In this document: positions 45,170 through 57,600 of the stretch, one piece after another
How the letters are laid out: each line of letters opens with the position of its first letter
How positions within the stretch are numbered: the first letter of the stretch is position 1
Made by a program: the position numbers and the translations under genes
Notes under the pieces: generated by a model
What the model saw: the letters and a program-made list of their open reading frames with translations, nothing else
Database searches by the model: none
Told to the model about the DNA's origin: nothing
Source of the DNA: Arabidopsis thaliana
Taxonomy: Eukaryota > Streptophyta > Magnoliopsida > Brassicales > Brassicaceae
Length of the DNA: 64,000 nucleotides
Direction of reading: 5' to 3'
Assembly: GCF_000001735.4 (NCBI RefSeq)
Contig: NC_003075.7
Location: 15,005,001-15,069,000 of the forward strand

Positions 45170-46630
45170 CTAAGCAACTAGCTCAGCCTTCGTCTGTTCT
45201 GTAACAGCTTCTTTCGAAGGCTTATGGACGATCTTCGGTTCTGGTTTTTCAATTCCTTGTATATCGGTTATTCTCAACTTCGTCAATTCCTGGACACAAG
45301 TGTTGAATGGTCAAAAACAACAATCATAACACAGTGGAAAGAACTAGAAGAAGGCAAAGATGAAATAAACACACTGTCTATCTAAACAAGGAGTTATAAA
45401 GTATACCTGTCGATGTCCTCTCGTTCTCCTATAATTCTTTCTTCGTTTCTTTTTGAAAATGAGCACTTTTTCATCCAAAGCCTGTCACGCATCAAGGAAA
45501 AACTAGTTGAGTAATGCTGGTACATGAGTAGATCCTTCTACATTCCAAGCCCATCTTAAATCAAGACATTCAGATGATGTAGAGATAGATGAACACTAAT
45601 CTAATGACTTGCAAGACTTTCACAAACTAATCAGCAGACAGTTTGATTTAGTTTCTCTCAGTCACCGGATTCAGCAAGCAAACTCTCATCTATCCTCTTT
45701 TCAATTGTAAATTATTCTTAAGCACAGCTTCACTAGTATTATAAAACACCAAGCAAGTCAATGAGACACTTACATGCTCTTCAACTACAGCATGAACTGT
45801 CGCATCTGGCAAAATAGGCCTACCAATAATCGTCTGGCTTGCCGAGCCCAATAGAAGAACCTTGGTTAGTTCCAACTGCAAAGGGACATAAAGAGAAAGG
45901 TTTTAGCAACAATCATAAATCATAAACACAAATGCAAAGGTTCGTCCTTCTTACGAGAGATACGGTAAAGTCTAGCCCTTTGAGAGAAGAATAGCAAAGA
46001 TTAACGAAGAAGAGCTTGAAGCTAGCATACCTTATCATTGATGTCACAGAATTTCAACTTCTCGGTGAAAATGGAGTCCCCATTGCTAACTTTAAACTGA
46101 TGCGAACCAATCTACAGGATAAAAATAACCACTCAGCATCAGTGAGAGTGAGAAATGAAACTAAAGGATTAATTGAGATAGCACAGAGACGAGACCTGAA
46201 CAATGGCAAACACTGGTTCATAGGGTTTGAAAAGTCTCTCCGAAGGTTTAAGAGGACCCATCACCTTGTACCCTATCTCCTCCGCCTCTTCCACTTTCTC
46301 CGCCGGTGAATATTCCCTTTCTACTTCCATATCCGCCGAATCCTCAAAGTCTTCCCCCTCCTCCTCATCATCATCCTCTCCTTCACTGCTTTCTTCATCT
46401 TCATCAGTATCCTTTGTGTTCGAAGAGAAACAACGATCTTGAGAGCGATACCAATGACTGTACCATGGCAAATTCCTAGTGAGAGATCGATTCGGAATTA
46501 CGGTCCCATGAGAAATGCTGGTCCCGGAAAACTCAATCCCATGAAATGAAGAGATCGATCGCGTCTGGTTGATGGAGAAAACAGTCGTAGCGCGGCGGCT
46601 CAGCTCACGAAAGCATCGAAGACTCGCCAT
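45170..46630 (-). CDS. NFD1: Mitochondrial ribosomal protein L21 (NFD1)
   Basis: Five exons (46630-46196, 46111-46031, 45875-45774, 45481-45407, 45289-45170) give 270 residues. The first ~70 residues are Arg/Ser-rich and acid-poor, fitting a mitochondrial presequence. A strongly acidic Asp/Glu tract follows (about 78-100). The L21 domain then starts at FAIVQIGSHQFKV and shows VLLLGSASQTIIGRP, VIEEH-type and KKKRRKNYRRTRGHRQ motifs, the last being the rRNA-binding loop. A Lys/Glu-rich tail ends the protein. Bacterial L21 is about 100 residues, so the extensions are organelle additions. Mutants are known as nuclear fusion defective 1 (karyogamy). A telo-box (TAGGGTTT on the plus strand) near 46649 is usual for ribosomal protein genes. 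Confidence 0.93.
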
Positions 46631-46915
46631 CGGAGAGCACGAACACACTAGGGTTTACACAGAGTAGAGAGAAAGGGTTTTTGTTCTCGTCTTTTAGTCC
46701 CTTTCAAGTTTCAGAAGACCCTCTAGACGAACCAGAGGCTATTCACTAAAATTAGCGATTTAATATCACAATAAACATATACCATCATTACACAGACGAA
46801 TGTTAACGTATTTAGTTGGTAATCTTCATGGGGTTTTTTATTATTATTATATAACAAGAACAAGGAGGCGAAAATTGAGTCGATGAACTCTATAAAACTC
46901 ATAAACTACATATAA
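46631..46915. other. NFD1 leader / WRKY32 3' flank
   Basis: Short leader of NFD1 with a telo-box at 46649-46656, then AT-rich sequence that should hold the WRKY32 3' UTR. Confidence 0.5.
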
Positions 46916-48908
46916 TCAGCATTGCTTGATTTCGAATCCAATGCTCAACAAAGTCCTAGCTGATTCCATCACTTTCTCTCCACCAACGTCCAATGCTTCT
47001 TTACTCTGCTTCTCACTTTCTCGCCCCACCGAGCACTGGCTTGAAGTCGGAATGTTCACCTGATCGTCTGTCCTGGTTCTCATTGATGTTGGAGCGGCTG
47101 CAGCTACGAGCATTGAGCTTGGAGGACCATGGCGTTTCTTAGGCACCGGCATGTCGTGGTTGTGTACTCCTTTGTATGTGATTATTACTGCTTTTGTGTT
47201 CTCGACTGCTGTCTCAATGTGTTTACGAACTGGACATCCCGCTGAAGTGCATCGGTAGTAGTTCCTGAATGTTTGAAACAGAACAAATCAATCACCATGC
47301 GTATTAGAAGATGTCATATGTGGATAAAGAGATGGGTCATGCGTTTAGTTTTCTAGACCTTGGATGAGGATTTCCTTTCACCATTTTCTGCCCGTATTTA
47401 CGCCACCTGTATCCATCACCACAGATACCAACATCACCAGCTGCGTGTACTACGAATTTGTTTTTCTTTCCAGGTTTGGAGACAGAATCTGAACTCTGTG
47501 AGTTATCTTTTTTCAGTCTGAAAAATAGAGAGAAGAAAGTCTATTAATTTCATCTTTCAAAGTGAAGAGTAAGCACCGAAATGCAAAATTCTACAAACTT
47601 GCCTTCGTTTTGGCTCTGGTTCCTCCACAGCTTCGTTCTCACAGTGTCTTTTCCGGTCAACGAGTGTTTGCGACTCACAGATGTATTCTTTAGTAGAAGC
47701 AGACGGATCTGAACCGCTAGGAACAATTGATAGCTCTTCTACTACTGTATCATCCTCTGAAACAGGCCGGATAGCTGTTGTAACTCTAATCTCTCTCGGG
47801 GAGAAGCTAGTCTTCCGGGGAGGTTCATGAGTATGTAAACCTTTGTTAACAATCTCTACCACATTGCCTGAATCATTGGAGCATTCAATTTTTTTAGCAC
47901 AACATTCAGTGTATGTACACCTGTAGTAACTCCGTGAGCCCTTGGGACTCTTAACCTGCTTCTGTCCATATTTTCTCCAATTATAACCATCACGAGCCGG
48001 TGTCCTAGGAACAGGAGTAACCGACAATCTGTTAACCACCGGCGAATCTGATCTTTGCTCTTGTTTAGTTGGAACTGAAACCAGTGGTAAATCTTGTGCG
48101 GTTGAAGCAGTTGCAGGATCCAAAGATAGACATGGCGTCACTGTCAATGAGTCTGACGATGCAGCCAGAGAAGGAGATGTTTCTACCTGACGATTCTCTT
48201 CCACTTCATCAACCGGCACAATCGCACTTACAACAGTTTCCTTGACGCTATCAGTCTCCTGCCAATGTGATACAAAAAGCAGTTAAATGTCATGCCTTGA
48301 TAACAGTGATTCTTGTCCTCAGAATTGCCTAAGAAATCAGACACACTAAAATGTAACAGATCAAACTGATACAGATACAGATTGAACTTGGCCAAAGGTT
48401 AAAACCATTACGATTAATCCTATTCCCATGTTATTGTATAATCACTGAACGAGTAACATCGAAGACACTGAAATGAGTTAAACTTTACAAGTTCTAGCAC
48501 AATCAATGTTAATGAGAGAATCAAAGTTGTAAGTGTTAAGAAAGTTTATGAATAGCAGAAGAGTCTGAAGCAAACTCACATTCACTTCTAATACATCTTC
48601 AACATTTGGTTCCACAGAGGAATTTTCTCGAACACCTGGTAAACTCAAACATCATTTCGTCAAAAAATAAAGTCTCGAATAAATAAATAAAAACCAATAA
48701 AGAATTTTGCGCAGAATAAACCGTTACCTTGAACCTGATCCTTGCCTAGGGTTTCTCGCACAGTCTCATCATGTAAATCTTCCATATCCGCACCAAGTGA
48801 TTTTTCCTCGTCTCTGAATTGACTCAGTCCGTCCTTCTCCGGCTCCACTTTCTCGCTCTTCTCCACCGTGTATGTCTTAGCTTCGTCGATACCAGTGTCT
48901 TCTTCCAT
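46916..48908 (-). CDS. WRKY32: WRKY32, group I WRKY transcription factor
   Basis: Five exons (48908-48728, 48635-48580, 48258-47603, 47517-47359, 47264-46916) give 466 residues. Two WRKY domains are present, each with WRKYGQK (Trp at about 173 and 336) followed by a CX4C...HxH zinc site (CTYTEC...HTH and CTSAGC...HNH). This defines group I. The C-terminal domain carries the conserved R-type intron between HPR and NYYRC. A Lys/Arg patch (EPEPKRR) lies before the third intron. The N-terminus is acidic. It binds W-boxes (TTGAC) in the nucleus; Arabidopsis WRKY32 has been connected to light signalling and senescence networks. The third intron uses a GC donor. Confidence 0.96.
47518..47602 (-). 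other. GC-AG intron in WRKY32
   Basis: On the minus strand the exon ends CGAAG and the intron begins GCAAGT, the strong consensus of GC donors (AG/GCAAGT). The acceptor is TTTTTCAG. Only this joins PKRR to LKKDN in frame; reading through instead hits a stop 13 codons later. Confidence 0.9.
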
Positions 48909-50148
48909 GGACGATTCTCTCTTGTCCTCTTTTTCTGTATCTCGTGGGTTTTGTCTGAAGAGAGTAAAAGAAAGAAACGAACAAATTCTCTAGGCAGACA
49001 AAAAGGTAGCCGCTTTCCGACCGACTGATCTCCGGAAGAAAACGCTGCGTTTTGGTCCTTTATTATGCCTTCTCTGCTTTAAAAGCAAAAGAAGAAAGAA
49101 AAAAAGATACCAAAAAAGAAAGAGAAAGAAGGGGCATTAATGTCTTTCAGTCTTTGTTTGACTGTAGATAGTTAAACCAACTCCGTTTATTTCTCCGTTA
49201 ATCACCCCTGCGTCACGTCAAATCATTGACGTGTTCCGTTTAGTTTACTATGTAAAATTTATCTTAAGACTATCTAGGATGTTTGTTTGTTTATTATCAT
49301 GTGATGTGGTGATAAATAGCATAATGAATATGGTCAATGTTCTACGAATTTTGATATATCAAAGGTAATTTTTTGTTGTGTTGATCCATCTAGTTTAGAT
49401 CATGACTGACCCCGAAAAGATTAGTACAGTGGTAAATTACTTACTTTATAGAGGAAACAACTGCAAGAAAAGTGGAGTTTGTTTTGCGTTCTTCCAAAAT
49501 AGTGACTGAAAGAGGAAAAACATATACGTACTTTAATGTATGATAAGACTCAGCACGAAAATAGCAAAATATTTCAATGGAAAAAACGAAATTGTTTGTA
49601 TTCTTCATTTTCTTCAGGGCTTCTAATGGCCCCATTTCAGCATACAAAAAAAAGGATATGTTAATGGGATGATATCTATCTATATGGGCTTTAGAAACGT
49701 TATCATGGATCACGGTATTAGCTTTGAAATTACACGAAATCTCGACCGCAGGATAGACGACAATATCTAAAAGCATCTGACGGTAGTAACACGAGTATTG
49801 TCTCTAGTAGGTCCCACCATGTTCCAGTTGGGTTTCTTACGTTTTAAATGCCCGAGCAACGGAAAAATGTCCGAGACCAAGACAGATCGTTTTATTTTCT
49901 CTTCTGGGAATCTCAGCTTTTTTTAAAAAAATATCCAGAGTCCAGATCATCGTATTCAATTTGATTAATCATAAATCAGATTTCATTTCGTTATCCTTTC
50001 CCAGGATTCAATTTCTTCGAATCCGATCGAATTTCGAATATTTTCAATCCGAGTTCGAGCGTTCATGGCTTCCTTGTCTTGTCATTAATGCTTTTGGTTC
50101 GAATCCATAAAAATCATTGATTTCACCTATTTTCAGAAATCAGAAATA
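48909..50148. other. Divergent spacer WRKY32 / BTB gene
   Basis: WRKY32 leader at left, BTB leader at right (from about 49850), and an AT-rich middle with no gene seen. Confidence 0.5.
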
Positions 50149-51474
50149 ATGGGTTTATCAAATGACAGGATCAAATTCAACGTTGGTGGCAGAATCTTCG
50201 AAACGACAGCGACAACGCTCGCTAACGCAGGTCGCGATTCCTTCTTCGGAGCATTATTCGACGAAAATTGGAATCTTTCACAACCCGGGGATCTCTTCAT
50301 CGATAGGAATCCAGATTGCTTCGCTGTTCTTCTCGATCTTCTCCGAACAGGAGACTTAAACATCCCGCCTAATATCCCGGAGCGTCTCCTTCACAAAGAA
50401 GCAATGTTCTACGGCTTAATAGACCACTTACGAACCGCAAAGTGGGGACCTTTCGACGGTAACAGACTCCACCTATCTCGTTCCGTCACCGGCATAGCTC
50501 CTGGAGACGGAACGGCGATAAGAGCTGGTCCGGATGGTGGATGCTGCATAGCTCATGGGAGTGTCGTCCATGTCTTTGATTGGATGCTTGAGGAGCATCC
50601 AACGATTAATCTTGATTACCAGAGAGTGAACGATGTTGGTTGGATTGATTCTGGTAACATTGTACTCTCTGCTTGTGAGAGATTAGGAAGAGGAGATGGA
50701 GGAATGGGATTGTTTAGCTCATCTTCTGGTGAGCTTAGGTATAAGTTTCAGGTTAGTCATGATAATCAGGTTAAGAGTTATAGTGCTGGAGCTTTGAGTT
50801 TTAGTCCTGATTCTAAGATCTTTACGAGCTGTAAAGGAAGAAGTAATGAGTATGGGATTGGAGTTTGGGATCAAAGTACTGGAAAGCAAGTAGATTTCTT
50901 TTACGAGAGTCCTGGTTGGTCTTTAGGAGATGCTGATAAGTTGCAATGGTTGAGTGGTAAGAATTGTCTTCTTGTAGCTACTTTGTTTCCAAGGAAAGAT
51001 AACTGTTATATTAGCTTGTTGGATTTCCGAGAGAAGAACATGGTCTGGTCTTGGTCTGATATCGGATTTCTTACAATGGCGGAAGAGAAGAGAGTGAGAG
51101 ACGCGATAGCAATGGAAGAGAGCAATTCGATATGTGTGGTGAATGAGTTTGAAGATCTAGGGTTTATTGATCTGAGGATGGATGGAGGAGGGAGTAGTGT
51201 GAGGTGGAGTTCTAGGAGCAGGTTGATGAAAAGCAAGATGCCTGATGAGCCTTGTTACCCCAAACTTGCTTTGCATGAAGGCCAGCTCTTCTCGTCTATG
51301 AATGATTCCATCTCTGTGTTTTGTGGATCAGACTGGGTTTTGACTTCTAGGTTGAAAAGAAGCTATGGCGGCTCCATTTGTGATTTCTCTATTGGTGGGG
51401 ATAGGTTGTTTGCATTGCACAGTGAGGAGAATGTGTTTGATGTGTGGGAGACTCTTCCTCCTCCCATCATCTGA
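50149..51474 (+). CDS. BTB/POZ (KCTD-type T1) protein with C-terminal beta-propeller-like region
   Basis: Intronless, 441 residues. Residues ~7-100 form a T1-type BTB domain (IKFNVGGRIFETTATTL, then LFIDRNPDCFAVLLDLLRTG and EAMFYGL). Residues ~110-441 contain WD-like strands (GSVVHVFDWML, IGVWDQSTGKQ, LFALHSEENVFDVWE), suggesting a propeller, as in other plant members of this family. KCTD-type BTB proteins serve as substrate adaptors of CUL3 ubiquitin ligases or simply oligomerise; they are not potassium channels despite the database name. The BTB plus propeller arrangement fits substrate recruitment, which is an inference. Matches At4g30940. Confidence 0.85.
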   Translation: MGLSNDRIKFNVGGRIFETTATTLANAGRDSFFGALFDENWNLSQPGDLFIDRNPDCFAVLLDLLRTGDLNIPPNIPERLLHKEAMFYGLIDHLRTAKWGPFDGNRLHLSRSVTGIAPGDGTAIRAGPDGGCCIAHGSVVHVFDWMLEEHPTINLDYQRVNDVGWIDSGNIVLSACERLGRGDGGMGLFSSSSGELRYKFQVSHDNQVKSYSAGALSFSPDSKIFTSCKGRSNEYGIGVWDQSTGKQVDFFYESPGWSLGDADKLQWLSGKNCLLVATLFPRKDNCYISLLDFREKNMVWSWSDIGFLTMAEEKRVRDAIAMEESNSICVVNEFEDLGFIDLRMDGGGSSVRWSSRSRLMKSKMPDEPCYPKLALHEGQLFSSMNDSISVFCGSDWVLTSRLKRSYGGSICDFSIGGDRLFALHSEENVFDVWETLPPPII

Positions 51475-52277
51475 TTTCACATTTTGATATCTTGAGCTTA
51501 GTCTGGTCTGTTTCTGTTGCTTCTGGTTTGCTTCTTTTGTTAATGTTTTAGGGTTGTTAGAAAATATATAGGATGAGAGAAATAGCAATAGTCAAGAGAA
51601 TATAAACATAGAGAACATGATCATAGACTTTTGTTAGGATTGATATTAATACGATTTTAAGTTTCCAGTTTCAGGTTGTGTTCTGTTTTGTCCTTATATG
51701 ACTCTTTCTCAATGTAAAGAATTAATCCTCTTTTGACCTTTAGCTTTAAGCTCCTTTCATGGTGGTGTGAACTGTGACCACAGTCTCAGATTTCTAAAGA
51801 TTTGATGATTCGCTCCCTTATTTTGGACATGTGAGTGTCTTTTGTTGGACAGTGAATGACTTTGTCTTTCCACTTTCCGTAAAGAAGTCCCAAGAATTTT
51901 GCTTTAGCTTTCTTTTCTCTCTTCACTTTTTCTTTTGGCTTTTTTCCCACGACTTTCTCGGAAATATTGCAGACACAGTAAGAAGATGATGTTTATATCT
52001 TCAAAGATTCTCATCAACTAAATTTTCATCACATTACAGTACATTGCAAACTATATAGACTGTTCAATCTTCTTATAGCTAAGAAACTGATAAAAGAATT
52101 GCAATCGCTGAGATAATTTGACCAGTTTCTCTCTTCTGATAAGATTGGAAAGAAGATAACAGTATAAAGCGTTGGTGAAGTGTTAGAGAAGCTCATCGCT
52201 TGGAAAGCTTACATATAACATCGGCGACTGCAAAAAGATATTGAGATTTCAAAAGACTAGTTTGAGACCATGGCGAA
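51475..52277. other. Convergent 3' spacer BTB gene / FAD6
   Basis: Holds both 3' UTRs; no gene seen. Confidence 0.5.
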
Positions 52278-54673
52278 TCAGGCTGTGTAGTTAGGCATTG
52301 CTTTCTTGAGGAAGGTTATTGGCTGAGATTCTTCAGGGGCTAACCGGTCAAAAGGAATGTAGTTCTCCTCTTTGTCATAGACATGACACACAGTCATTAT
52401 CGTCTTCATCAATCGCCAGTTCCATGTAGCCAAGTTTGTATACTGCAACAACACCCCAAAAGAAGTAGCCCAGGAAACTTTTAGTGTCTTATTAACTTCC
52501 CAAAGGAACACTTATTATGTTGTGGTTCAAATTACTGTCATGTTATTCACAACAAATTTACGAGATAAGAAAGTGGTTAGTACCTTTCCCCAGTTCTCTT
52601 GTATAGACTCATGAGCTGCACGGAGATTGTAGCTCGGTATTCTTGGGCTAATATGATGCGGGATGTGAACGTTGATATCATGGCAGAGAATTTCAATCCT
52701 GTCGTAACACACAAATATTAGTACATATGAAACCAAACGATAGCTCTCAGCAACTTAACCATCTGAGCAAGTGGTATGCATTACCAACTAGGGTAGTCAC
52801 AATGAACAGTTCCATTCAGCTGGGCCTGAGCCGCGTTCCACTCATCCGCAGGCTTGAAAGGTATATGCGGAGCCGTATGATGAACCATTGTGAATGTGCT
52901 CATCTATAGAGAAACAATAATGCGAAACCAACTTAGCTTCTGGTGCTATATCGAAAAAGAGAGAATAGGGAAAAAGCATAAAATAGAAGCATTTACCCAG
53001 AAGTGATAGCCCAACCATGGCATTAACCAGAATTTTACCCATCCCAATATACCAACTTTGTATACGATCAGTGGCCACCCAACGGCCATGAAGGCGAAAA
53101 CACAAGCCAAACTTATCTTCACCCTATTCACCTCGCTCGCTCTGAACTTTTTCAGATTGAAGTGCCAGTTCACCCTATTAGAACGCTTATTATAGTTGAG
53201 TAAAGAGATATATAAAGAGAGAAAAAAAATTGAAAAAAATTGATCACTGCGTAAGAGTTAATCTATATATACCAGTGAGCTATGGACAACCAAGGTCTAA
53301 TTGGGCCATATCCAAAAATGATTGCCTTTCTCATCACGGGTGATGACTCAAACTCCTCTGGCGGAACTGGCTGCCAAGCTGTGTCATGAACTAACCTATA
53401 GAGAGAACAAAACGGAAACATGAGTTCCTATCTCTCATTCTATTGCGGATATCTTTAACAGTCTAAGAAAGACTTACATGTTGGTTTTGGCGTGATGGCG
53501 GTCGTGCTTAAACCGCCATGGCTCATATGGGTAGACAAGTGGTAGGAAGGCGAGAGTACCCACAATGTCTTCCACCAATTTGTTCTTTGAAAATGACTTA
53601 TGTGCACAATCATGACCTATCACAAAGAACTAAGAAAGAAAAATCTGGTTAGACAACAGTAACAAGCTGACACACAGAAGAGGACAGTGGAGGAGAGCTT
53701 ACCCCGGTAATTGCAGTTCCTGTCCATGCCCAAGCCAACGGTAGCAGATACCACGGCGATTTTGCAATCATGAAGAGCCCCAAAGTGTATGAAGTCACAG
53801 ATATCAACACAGACTTCAAAGCTTTCAGATCATCAATCTCAAACACCTGAAGACAATTTGTATTCCAAAAATGAGTAAGAAGTTCCATAAAAATCACACA
53901 TAAGGCTTATTGAAAAAGGCATACCTCTTTGGGAAGTGTATCCATGATATCTTTTAAGGTGACATTCTCAGGAAGATCTTCTCCAATTTGTCTGAATCCA
54001 TAGCTTTCTGCTAACTGTTCCCTGTCTTCTGCACTGTCAGCTGAAGGCGGTGCAACTGGAGCAGCCACCGCTTTGATACATCCAATTCTCCTTTTCACAG
54101 GAGCTACACATCTTCTACTTCGATGAGTTCGTCCTTTTAACAGAAGATCAATCGGCTTCACAGCATATACACCTGTATCCATCCAACCAACACAACCACA
54201 ATAGAATGATTCATTCACTACATTAGCAACAAGAACTAACAGCATTCATCATTATTGCAATCCGAAAAACACAAACAAAACCCCTATAAGAAAGACAAGA
54301 ACTTTGCTCAAAAATTCACTCTTTTTATTGCTTATCATTGAATACTTCTATTGAAACTAGATAACTCGAAGCTCCCATTTCCAAATCCCCTGTAATTAGT
54401 TTGAGAAAAAAAAGAGGAGTTTTGAGGAGAAAGGAGAAGAGTACCAGGAGAAACACGAGCAGAAGAAGCAGCAAGCTTAGGAACCCTAGGAAGACATTGC
54501 TGTGGGCCCTGAGAAACCAATAGCAAAGAAACAAATTCATTATGGGAAACTCATCCAAGTAGCAGAGATGGGCAATAGACAAGAGTTGGAAAAATGAAGC
54601 CTTTTTTGGGATAAGGAATTTGAAAAAGGAATACCGTGAAGGCGAAGAGAGAATCAGCAATTCTGGAAGCCAT
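52278..54673 (-). CDS. FAD6: FAD6, plastid omega-6 (delta-12) desaturase
   Basis: Ten exons (54673-54635, 54508-54445, 54172-53925, 53846-53703, 53629-53478, 53395-53273, 53174-52997, 52903-52785, 52698-52584, 52442-52278) give 448 residues. The first ~70 residues are Ser/Arg-rich, a transit peptide. The three iron-binding histidine boxes are intact: HDCAH (171-175), HDRHH (207-211) and HIPHH (367-371). Hydrophobic membrane segments flank them. It converts 16:1 and 18:1 to 16:2 and 18:2 on galactolipids and other lipids in the chloroplast inner envelope, using ferredoxin. Downstream steps are carried by FAD7 and FAD8. All residues expected for an active enzyme are seen. Matches At4g30950. Confidence 0.97.
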
Positions 54674-57600
54674 TGGGAAGCAGAAAATGCAGAAGAAGCG
54701 ACCCCCCGAGAGAGTTTCTCCGGCAATATGTCTTATGAGATTGAATGGCTGTGAAGAGCCCTCACCTCTTCACCTTCTTCAGCAAATTGGACTTCCACAA
54801 TTTTAAAGTTGGGTTTTTGTTTTTTTCAGTCTTTTTTTTTTTGTCAGAAACTAAAATTTTGCATACTAGAAAAGTCGAAACAATGATTAATAGTCAATAT
54901 TTATTTAATACAGAATAACAAAAATGGTTAAGAATTATTGGGGAAAAAAAAGGGTTAGATAATTATCAATTTTTTGTTAAAGATAATTATAAATTTCAAA
55001 ATGATAAATCCAAAACTCGAATATTCCTAAAATATGTTCTCATATAAACCTAATTTCATGGGGTCCTTTCTAATATTTATATTTATAAACCTAAATTTCA
55101 GGTTGGCAAGTTGGGCAAAAACTGAAATTTTTGGTAAATCTTCATACTCAAAATCAAAGTATTTTTTTTGTGGAGAACTGTATTAGTTTAAAAAAATTCA
55201 GAGTTTTAGATTGTAATGATAAATATCAATTGGAGTCTATGTCTATTATTTAGCTTGTTCACAAATATTTATAAACTAATACAATTCTCCACTAAATTTT
55301 TTCTATGTCTATTAATTAGCTTGTTCACAAATACAATAAGACCTTTTATACGAAAATTCTATTTCTACTAAGTTCAGTTTCAAGTTCAGATACAACATTA
55401 TGTTTTTTGACGTGTATAAATATGTCTATCCTTTTAAAAAACGGAATGAAGAGAATGATACGTTACAAGTGACGTGTAATAGTTTATGTCATCAAATTGC
55501 CGTGTTTTTAGATCACTAATTTGTTTTGAGTTTTATTGAAAACATGCGTTACGAGTGATACGTGTATATCCTTCTATATACACAACAAATTCTTGTCGAC
55601 AAAAAAAAAGTATTGCAACAAATTAGCATTAGCTAAGCTTCACATGAAAAGTCCGCAACTGTGTGAGCCAAATTGATAGGACTTAACATTACTCATTAGC
55701 TTGATAAATGATATGAAACCGACATTTTACGGCTAGTAGATGTCGATCGCATATATATGAAACACTTTTTAATAGCCTCACATTTCTTAGTTAGGTTCGT
55801 GAAAATAGCATTATTTTGTTTGCTTGGCGATTTCTTTCGCTCCTCTTAATTGTGTAAAGCCAAGTTCGTCATTCATCGTCTGCTTCTTTAGATTCAGGTG
55901 ACTTCTTTTACGATCGCCACAAAAACTAACCTTGGCATATACCTAACGATAAGTTTTTTTCTTCTTGTTTTCCTTCAAAAGCAATTTGAAGAATGGGACT
56001 TTTAAATCAGTATGGGCTGAGCCCAACTACATCTACGAAAAAAAAAAATCCGACGATTAATAGAGTTGCGACAACACATTACCCTGGTACACTAATGCAC
56101 GAAAAGTCCATAAGATGTGATTCAACTTGATTGGAACATAACTTGCCACGACTCACGAAGTTGTTCATGTCTTAAAAATTATGTTTTACCCTTAACTTGA
56201 TAGTCTAGCTAGGTTCGTGCTGAGTCCACCAAACTAAAATTAGGTCTAGAGTTTTCTTTGGAGCATTTGGAGACTCTAATATACGAAACTATTATTTTTC
56301 AAATCCTGAAGACATATGTGAATTTACAAAGTAGCCAATGAGAAAATGCGTCTAATCAAGATTATTTTTGCAGACCTAGGTTGAAAAAGCGACCAATCAC
56401 TTGGTTGGCCAATCCAATTTGATTACCGTTAAGTAAAAAATGTGCTACATCTTATAATTGCGTGACACTTTCCAATCAAAAGTATCACACACTAAAAATA
56501 TAAAATTTATCCAAAACAGTACATGAAAATGATATTGAATAATTGATATGCCGCAAGAACTAAGTTAATTTTTAACAGCCTCACTTTTATTAGTTAAGTT
56601 CGTTAAATATTGTCTGTGTTTGATGTCTTTTCGCAATCAATGATCGATATACTAGTTGGAACCAACACACACCATTATTGATTGTTTACAGAGCTTCCAT
56701 GTGAACTCTCTTGTCCGCTAGTTACCGATGTTATTGCCATTGCAATCAATCAATTTCCTTCCAATTTTATTCGTCCACCAAAACTTGATAAGACTTTCAA
56801 TTTATTTTACTTTGCCACGTTCACCACAAGACGAAACTCCTTCATCCACGAATCGGCACTTGCTTTCCATAATCAGTATATAACTAACGAAACCCACCGA
56901 GACCAAACTTTGAATATGAATGACATGCATGATTCATATAGGTATAAACACACATTGATATATGCATTTAAAATATATAATTTTCGAAGATAATAGTCTA
57001 GAGATCCACAACTTGTATAAAGTTTCGCTATCATCTTATTAACCGGATTTAAATAGGTTAATGTACATATGTGAGTTAGATCACCAAAAAAGGTTTTCTC
57101 TTCAACTAATGACGAGTAGAAGTAAAGAAATTTCAACATAAATTTTTACTTAGACGACCATGCATTGTATTGTTCTTTAACTTTTTTTCTTACGTAAATT
57201 TATTATCTGTATATTATGCTAGGCTTTGCAGTTTGCACACATTAAGAATTGACTAAATGTTACTTGAATATTCGTGATCCATGGTATATCAACATGTACA
57301 GTAGTCAATAGAAAGGTCAAACATCGAGGTTCCATATAGAATGGAGACATATATCAAAATCGCAGTTACATGTCGTATTCGTTTAAGCTTTTGATGAGCG
57401 TTTAGGTAAATACATGTTTCAATCAATTTGTCTAACTTATAATATTTACATTAACGATATTTTGTTTAAATTATTTGTTTAGTATCTATAGGACTATATA
57501 TATTATCTTTCCAATTAATTTAATACTAAACTTATAAAGTAATTAATAATATACAAATTTCTACGGGTTTGTCATTTGTCTAGTGACAGTCGAAACGTCT

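Noticed and set aside
47597-47603. Sequencing error turning GT into GC at the WRKY32 donor
   Set aside because: The context AG/GCAAGT is the optimum for true GC donors, and the frame and known length close perfectly, so a genuine GC-AG intron is more likely.
50133-51588. Minus-strand and frame-shifted ORFs over the BTB gene
   Set aside because: All lie within or across the 441-residue BTB frame and lack any recognisable domain.
54325-54726. 133-residue minus-strand ORF
   Set aside because: Out-of-frame shadow over FAD6 exons 1-2 and their intron, explained by the FAD6 transit-peptide exons.
56682-56993. 103-residue ORF in the gene desert
   Set aside because: AT-rich composition, no domain, no promoter or splice signals; expected by chance at this length.
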